Below, one piece after another: positions 25,097-29,698 of a DNA stretch of 29,698 nt. The notes below the pieces were generated by a model. It did not search any database. It saw only the letters and a list, made by a program, of their open reading frames with translations, and was not told where the DNA came from. Position 1 is the stretch's first letter. Each line of letters starts with the position of its first letter. The DNA comes from Clostridium sp. CAG:411 (lineage in GTDB: Bacteria > Bacillota > Clostridia > Lachnospirales > Lachnospiraceae): positions 20,902 through 50,599 of the forward strand of contig FR899741.1 of the NCBI GenBank assembly GCA_000437275.1, written 5' to 3'. Made by a program: the position numbers and the translations under genes.

Positions 25097-26044
25097 CTAC
25101 CAAAAACGCTCCAACCATGCCTTACAATCATATTTCTCAACCGTCTTTTCCTCAATATCAGAAAACGGTCGCTCCAAAAAAGCAGGTAATGTATCGAAAT
25201 CATCCTTCCCAATAATAAAAATGTTATCCTTGTTGTAATACTCATACTGCTCTACTCTTTTATCATTGGTGATTAGCTTTTTGCGATAAAATAAACATTC
25301 TAACGCTCGCAAGGTCTGTCCCGTCTGCCCTTCTCGAAGCACCTCTAATACCGCTTTACTCTGTGCAATTCGCTCCAAATTTTCCTCATAACTTACTTTG
25401 TCCTTTTGTAGCAAAGCATAGTAAGGATCTGCTGGATCAATCGAGTCGGTAACAATATGCATATCTGTTTTTAATTGCATCTTCTGAAATTGTTCATACA
25501 GACTGCCGATTTTTTCTTTTCTTCCCCCATCTGTACCTAGAAAATAAATATCATTTATAACCTTCCGATTTGGCAACTCAAAGCTTTTAAAATAATATTG
25601 CGTGTTATAATGCATTCCATATTTCTTACAGTCCTCTTGGTCAAAAGACCATTTTTCACAGTCCTGCTCTAAAACCCGTTCCGGATGGTCCGCCTTTGTT
25701 ACTTTATTCCAGTACCACCATATAATTTTTATATCTCTACCAGCCTTTTTTCGTATCCAACGTGGTACTCGTTCCGCCATCCAGGTTCCATGTACTAAAA
25801 TGCAGTCATACTTTTTAAACACCCGTTTCCAATCTCCATACCAGATATGTTCTAGGGGCAAATGTAATTTTATCCATATTCTACGAAACAGACGCAATAG
25901 TTTCGGACAATCTTTCAATGTAATATCCGTATCAACACCATTTTTTCTCCATTCCGCCAATGCATAGTCCTCTTTTTCTGTAAGAGACAGAATAAGCACC
26001 TTTTTCTGTTCTATCTTATCTCTCAAATCTTCTACGTTTTCCAT
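25097..26044 (-). CDS. Uncharacterised GT-B-like protein, probable glycosyltransferase
   Basis: The protein has 315 residues and no membrane segment. I do not recognise a named family. The N-terminal half has Rossmann-like VLILSLTEKEDYALAEW and CILVHGTWMAERVPRW. The C-terminal half has INDIYFLGTDGGRKEKI, KTDMHIVTD and SKAVLEVLREGQTGQTLRALECLFYRKKLIT. The last of these resembles the donor-site end of GT-B proteins (the GQ-x-x-R-x-x-E-x-L pattern seen in CgeB- and group-1-type transferases). GGAG is five bases before the ATG, which overlaps the end of the upstream GT2 by 29 bases in another frame. The locus position supports a sugar-transferring role. Alternatives such as a phosphotransferase are not excluded. 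Confidence 0.6.
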   Translation of the reverse strand: MENVEDLRDKIEQKKVLILSLTEKEDYALAEWRKNGVDTDITLKDCPKLLRLFRRIWIKLHLPLEHIWYGDWKRVFKKYDCILVHGTWMAERVPRWIRKKAGRDIKIIWWYWNKVTKADHPERVLEQDCEKWSFDQEDCKKYGMHYNTQYYFKSFELPNRKVINDIYFLGTDGGRKEKIGSLYEQFQKMQLKTDMHIVTDSIDPADPYYALLQKDKVSYEENLERIAQSKAVLEVLREGQTGQTLRALECLFYRKKLITNDKRVEQYEYYNKDNIFIIGKDDFDTLPAFLERPFSDIEEKTVEKYDCKAWLERFW

Positions 26045-26918
26045 ATTTTCTCCATTTTTTTCGCAGAACCATTCCAGGTAATAAACCCAGTGTTGTCAAT
26101 AATCGATTCGGGCTTTCCTTCCATAATTCTCCTAATGACTTTCTTGCCTGCAATCCATAGCAATTATACAAAATAGCATTTTTCATTTTAATTTTTAAGC
26201 AGAATGTCCTCCACATATATGCCTTTGCATTGCACATAGCCCCTTTGGGATTTTGCATCTGCATTTTTCTTCCACTTCTTGTCAATCCATCTGGTAAATA
26301 CTCACCAATATATATAATTTTATTTTTCATAAACACATTATGTGTTTTTGCTATTTCAATCCACACGCAAGCTTCCGACAAAAATTTTTCCCGCCTAAAC
26401 ACAGGGAAAGGATATTGTTTTAATATATCCGTTCGGTATACTTCTGCCTTATCTCCTTTTATTCCTTTGTTCCATGTATGTGTAATACAGTTTCCAAACT
26501 GCTCCTCATAGGGCCACATATCTCCAATTACTTCAAATCCCGAATACCCACGTAAATAAACCATTCCAGCAATATTACTTTCACAATTTTTCAGCCAATC
26601 TTCAAATATGGTCTGCGTAGCATCCGCAGTCAAACAATCATCGCTGTCTACAATCATTGTCAATTCTGTCTCAATATCAGGAATTGCCAGATTAAGCGCC
26701 GTATGCTTTCCACCATTCTTCTTTTTTTTATACTGAATCGGCACACAATTTTCTCTTTGAAATGACTTTACCGTTTTATCGGTTCCATCTGTACTTCCAT
26801 CATCTACAATATACCAAATAAAACTCTTATTAATCTGTCTTTTCAAACTATCATATAACTTTTGCAGTTCTCTCCTGCGATTATAGGTTGGAGTCAAAAT
26901 TGTAATCATTGCTTCCAT
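26016..26918 (-). CDS. GT2 family glycosyltransferase
   Basis: The protein has 300 residues. The GT-A motifs are ITILTPTYNRRRELQKLYDS, VDDGSTDGT (38-46) and VDSDDCL (90-96), with KNGGKHTALNLAI between them, the pattern of the 'glycosyltransferase family A' subgroup. Further on, WNKGIKGDKAEVYRTDIL and EACVWIEIAKTH give the acidic residues expected near the acceptor. The C-terminus is strongly basic. GGAAG lies eleven bases before the ATG and spans the upstream gene's stop. The end overlaps the next gene by 29 bases, so these two are probably co-translated. Confidence 0.87.
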   Translation of the reverse strand: MEAMITILTPTYNRRRELQKLYDSLKRQINKSFIWYIVDDGSTDGTDKTVKSFQRENCVPIQYKKKKNGGKHTALNLAIPDIETELTMIVDSDDCLTADATQTIFEDWLKNCESNIAGMVYLRGYSGFEVIGDMWPYEEQFGNCITHTWNKGIKGDKAEVYRTDILKQYPFPVFRREKFLSEACVWIEIAKTHNVFMKNKIIYIGEYLPDGLTRSGRKMQMQNPKGAMCNAKAYMWRTFCLKIKMKNAILYNCYGLQARKSLGELWKESPNRLLTTLGLLPGMVLRKKWRKYGKRRRFER

Positions 26919-26923
26919 CTTAT

Positions 26924-28081
26924 TTACTTCCTGCCTTCCTGCTTACATTCACTTTCTCTGTATGCTCTTATATAAAACTCTTGCAATTTTTTTGCAGCCT
27001 CTTTACTGTCATACCCCTTTTTTGTTACCTGCTCCACTCTAGAAGTTCTTGTATACAAAACAGACTTTTTTAAAATTTCTGTGGCCCACTCCTCGGCCTT
27101 ATGCTCTAAAGAATAAAAATTCAATAATTCTGTTACCTTTGCTTCCTGTGCAACCACACCCTCAGATGCAAAACATGGTAAGCCTGTAGTCTGTGCCTCA
27201 ATTAAAACAATGCCCAGCCCCTCAAAAAGAGACGGCATAACAAATACATCCATCATTTGCATCAGTTCTGGCACATCTTTCCGAACTCCTGTAAAAATAA
27301 CGCTGTCGGAAAGTCCCAGATGTCTCACCTTTTCTTCTATTTCTGAACGTAGCTCTCCTTCTCCCACTAAAAGCAACACAGCCTCTTTCTTTTTTTTCTT
27401 AATCTCAGCAAAAATATCGATTAGAAAATCATGATTTTTCTGTGGTGCAAATCTTCCCACATGTCCCACCACATAACTATCTTTTAGACCAAATTGTTGT
27501 CTCATACGTTCTCTAGTCTCAGGCATATAAGCAAAACATTCCAAATCAATGGCATTTTTTACTATTTTTACTTTTCCTTCCTTCCAGTATTTTTCACCAT
27601 ATAACCAAATACCAGCCTCTTTAGAACAGGCAAAATTATGGGTACTTACCTTCTTTAAAGGATTGCGAAGCAATTTTCGCATACACTCTTTAGGTGAAAA
27701 AGGATTGGCAAGAAACATATTATGCGAATGGCTAATTCGTATCGGAACACCACATTTTTTTGCAATTCCAAGAGGAATTGCACTTTTGCTGGAATTATGT
27801 GAATGTACAATTCTATACTGCGGATGTACGGTAAGAAAATTTGCAATATCTTTTTTATACTGTCCAAACGTGTGCAATGTACACGGTGTAATATGAAACA
27901 CTTTTCCACCTAATTCTAAAATTTCTTTTTCATAATCACTGATGCCCTGATAAGTTAGTAAAAAATCAAACTGTACCTGCTCTCTATCCATTTGTCGATA
28001 ATAATTCATAAGCATTGTCTCTGCTCCACCACGATTCATACTATGAAGCAAATGCAATACTCTTATTGGCTCTCGTTTCAT
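26924..28081 (-). CDS. GT4 family glycosyltransferase, EpsF-like
   Basis: The protein has 385 residues. The N-terminal RVLHLLHSMNRGGAETMLMNYYRQ contains the GGAE loop (18-21) and is typical of EpsF-like GT4 enzymes. The C-terminal domain has VVGHVGRFAPQKNHDFLIDIF and LLVGEGEL. The donor-binding SLFEGLGIVLIEAQTTGLP has both glutamates of EX7E. A strong GGAGGT lies five to six bases before the ATG. It follows an EpsD-like GT4, the same arrangement as in Bacillus-type eps loci, although identity with eps genes cannot be claimed without alignment. It should act on a lipid-linked acceptor in the cytoplasm. Confidence 0.88.
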   Translation of the reverse strand: MKREPIRVLHLLHSMNRGGAETMLMNYYRQMDREQVQFDFLLTYQGISDYEKEILELGGKVFHITPCTLHTFGQYKKDIANFLTVHPQYRIVHSHNSSKSAIPLGIAKKCGVPIRISHSHNMFLANPFSPKECMRKLLRNPLKKVSTHNFACSKEAGIWLYGEKYWKEGKVKIVKNAIDLECFAYMPETRERMRQQFGLKDSYVVGHVGRFAPQKNHDFLIDIFAEIKKKKKEAVLLLVGEGELRSEIEEKVRHLGLSDSVIFTGVRKDVPELMQMMDVFVMPSLFEGLGIVLIEAQTTGLPCFASEGVVAQEAKVTELLNFYSLEHKAEEWATEILKKSVLYTRTSRVEQVTKKGYDSKEAAKKLQEFYIRAYRESECKQEGRK

Positions 28082-28112
28082 TCCTTACCTCCAATTTTTA
28101 TGTTTCTTTCTC

Positions 28113-29255
28113 TCAAACAGCTCCGTACACTTTTTTCATGACTTCGGATACCCTTGACTTGTCAAACTGCTGCACCGTTATCTGATTTTTTTCTCCCATA
28201 CATTTTCTTTGTTCTGCATCCTTGATTAGTCTCGATAAATTCTCAGCAAAACTAGCTACATCCATTGGTTCGCACATATATCCGCCCTCTCCATCTTTTA
28301 TCAAGTCTACATTACCTCGTATTTTACTACATACAACGGGCAATCCCGCTGCCATTGCCTCCATTAGAGAAACGGGTAATCCCTCACGATACGATGGAAA
28401 CGCAAACAAATCTGCAACCTTCATCCACTCTAATGCATCTGTTCGAAATCCTAATAAATGCAATCTTTCTTCCATTCCAAATTGCTTTGCCATCCGTTCC
28501 AATTCTTCTTTTTTATCGCCCTGACCACAAATCACATAATGTACATCTGTGCGATTTAATTGTTTCAACGCCCGTACTATCGTTTCGTGGTTTTTATTTT
28601 GATTCAGCTCTCCTACAGAAAGTACAAGAATATCTTTTTCCCTAATTCCAAGCATCTGTCTCTTGTCTGCTTTTTTATCAATTTTCTTCACCTTGTCTAC
28701 GTCTATTCCTACCCCTGGCGAATACACAATATTTTTTCCAAGTTTCTTTTTTCTTGCTCGTTGATAATCTTCTGAACAAATGGTAATAAGTATGTCCGTG
28801 TATCGAGCAAAAATCTTCTCAATTGGATAAAAAATAAGCCAGTTTTTTTTCGGCGCACCAGTAAAAAAATGAAATCCATGAGCAGTATATATTAACTTCA
28901 GACCTTTTTTTCTTTGCTTTCTACATGCAAGTCTGGCAATCACACTACCTATTGGCGAATGACAATGTACTAACGTATACTGTTTCTCTTCTACCATTTT
29001 TTTTAGCTGTTTATATGCTTGTATCATATCTGAAAAAGCTAAAATCTTTCTTGGGATTGGTAATTGAAAAGTTCCCACCTCTTGTTTTTGCAATTCCTGT
29101 CGAAATCGTTTCACTCTTTCCTCACTGGATGTATTTCCTACTTCAAAATTACATGCCACATCCACTTCATACCCCATAGTTTGCAACAAGGATATATTTT
29201 CTCTATTAAATTGATCGATCATAGATGCTACAGATGCAACCATAAGAGCCTTCAT
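28113..29255 (-). CDS. GT4 family glycosyltransferase, EpsD/PglA-like
   Basis: The protein has 380 residues with a GT-B fold. The N-terminus ALMVASVASMIDQFNRENI and the LVHCHSPIGSVIARLA and LIYTAHGFHFFTGAP segments are characteristic of EpsD/PglA-like enzymes, which often add the second sugar to a lipid-linked first sugar. VLSVGELNQNKNHETIVRAL and SYREGLPVSLMEAMAAGLPVV (EX7E glutamates present) form the donor domain. AAGGAG lies eight bases before the ATG, 13 bases after the epimerase stop. Its place directly after the epimerase, near the operon's beginning, supports an early assembly step. That is an inference. Confidence 0.88.
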   Translation of the reverse strand: MKALMVASVASMIDQFNRENISLLQTMGYEVDVACNFEVGNTSSEERVKRFRQELQKQEVGTFQLPIPRKILAFSDMIQAYKQLKKMVEEKQYTLVHCHSPIGSVIARLACRKQRKKGLKLIYTAHGFHFFTGAPKKNWLIFYPIEKIFARYTDILITICSEDYQRARKKKLGKNIVYSPGVGIDVDKVKKIDKKADKRQMLGIREKDILVLSVGELNQNKNHETIVRALKQLNRTDVHYVICGQGDKKEELERMAKQFGMEERLHLLGFRTDALEWMKVADLFAFPSYREGLPVSLMEAMAAGLPVVCSKIRGNVDLIKDGEGGYMCEPMDVASFAENLSRLIKDAEQRKCMGEKNQITVQQFDKSRVSEVMKKVYGAV

Positions 29256-29268
29256 AACTATTTTCTCC

Positions 29269-29698
29269 TTATTCTTTTCCTTCGGTACGACGTATTGTTT
29301 CTTTAAAATCTAAAATCTGATACGCACCGTCAAAACAGTTTGATAATGCCTTCTCATATGTTAAAGAACCAAACACTTTATTAAGCAACGGAACAAATTT
29401 TGCCCCAATCTGAATAAAGCCATTAAAAAATGATATCAGGTGAATCTTTCGACCGCAACAGGCTCCAATCTCCCTTACCATTTCCGATGTAGATACATAT
29501 TCCTTATTTTGAGGACAGAATATCCCTTCTGATTGATTTTCTACAATCAGTCGCAAACACTCACAAAGTATATCAATATGTATCATACTTCTTTGATTTA
29601 CATAACTTGGAAATACTAGAAGTTTTTTTGCCATTTTAGACAGACGAGGATAATTTCCTTTTGATCCTCTTCCATACACCATCGGTGGTCGCACAACT
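29269..29698 (-). CDS. NAD-dependent sugar epimerase/dehydratase, SDR family (C-terminal 142 residues; cut by right edge)
   Basis: Only the end of the gene is present. The frame is open to the window edge and reads VVRPPMVYGRGSKGNYPRL, the conserved R-P-x-x-V-Y-G-x-G strand of extended SDR enzymes after the catalytic Y-x-x-x-K, which lies outside. Then follow QRSMIHIDILCECLRLIVEN (the usual V-D/H-I-D-D region) and YVSTSEMVREIGACCGR, both typical of the UDP-sugar 4-epimerase/4-reductase group. The GTG at 29694 is an internal valine codon, not a start. It probably makes or finishes a nucleotide sugar or the lipid-linked first sugar used by the next genes. The exact reaction cannot be assigned from this part. 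Confidence 0.82.
   Translation of the reverse strand, partial: VVRPPMVYGRGSKGNYPRLSKMAKKLLVFPSYVNQRSMIHIDILCECLRLIVENQSEGIFCPQNKEYVSTSEMVREIGACCGRKIHLISFFNGFIQIGAKFVPLLNKVFGSLTYEKALSNCFDGAYQILDFKETIRRTEGKE

Noticed and set aside
1..29698. CRISPR arrays, tRNA or rRNA genes, insertion sequences, attachment sites
   Set aside because: No regularly spaced repeats, no cloverleaf or rRNA-like sequence, and no transposase or integrase frame were seen.

Overview
The window looks like a chromosomal stretch from a low-GC Gram-positive gut-type anaerobe, most likely a Clostridia/Lachnospiraceae relative. This is an inference from the AT-rich base composition, the strong AGGAGG-type ribosome binding sites, TATAAT-type promoters, and protein families typical of that group (EpsD/EpsF-like glycosyltransferases, DUF2304/DUF2142 proteins, the AAA-ATPase-like/PD-(D/E)XK family). 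No RNA gene, CRISPR array, transposase or origin was seen. Every gene I can support lies on the minus strand, so transcription runs from high to low coordinates.

Layout from left to right. (1) 1-3297: three tightly packed genes of a type II Wadjet (JetABCD, MukBEF/MksBEFG-like) anti-plasmid system: jetA (DUF2397), jetB (DUF2398) and the 5' part of jetC (SMC/SbcC-like ATPase), which runs off the left edge. A jetD (DUF2399, TOPRIM nuclease) would be expected beyond that edge. (2) 3298-5570: a promoter region, a gene for an AAA-ATPase-like protein with a C-terminal PD-(D/E)XK nuclease-like domain, and its own promoter. The jetA promoter and this gene's promoter share a 43-base block with 33 identical positions, including identical -35 and -10 hexamers and the same 17-base spacer. 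(3) 5635-5925: a decayed 3' end of an acyltransferase-3 (OafA-like) gene.

(4) 6022-29698: a dense locus of 21 intact genes plus one gene cut by the right edge, for an extracellular or cell-wall polysaccharide. In transcription order it carries an NAD-dependent sugar epimerase/dehydratase (partial); EpsD- and EpsF-like GT4 enzymes; a GT2; an uncharacterised GT-B-like protein; another GT2; a PglK/MsbA-like ABC flippase; a bimodular GT2 of 722 residues; a DUF2142 multi-membrane protein, a DPM1-like GT2 and a DUF2304 protein; a GT4; and three GT2 enzymes. After these comes a dTDP-3-amino-3,6-dideoxyhexose cassette (3,4-ketoisomerase, GNAT acyltransferase, PLP aminotransferase), then a GT4, a GT2, a Wzx-type flippase and a fucosyltransferase-like enzyme.

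How it may work together: nucleotide sugars, including a dTDP-3-(acyl)amino sugar, are added to a lipid-linked glycan by about a dozen cytoplasmic transferases. Two different flippases could export lipid-linked products. The DPM1-like/DUF2304/DUF2142 trio looks like a three-component system that decorates a glycan outside the membrane. No priming transferase, recognisable Wzy polymerase, chain-length regulator, or RmlA/RmlB for dTDP-4-keto-6-deoxyglucose is visible. These would have to lie to the right or elsewhere in the genome.

The most interesting signal is the Wadjet operon sharing a near-duplicate promoter with the adjacent ATPase/nuclease-like gene, which suggests a co-regulated defence island next to a variable surface-glycan locus.
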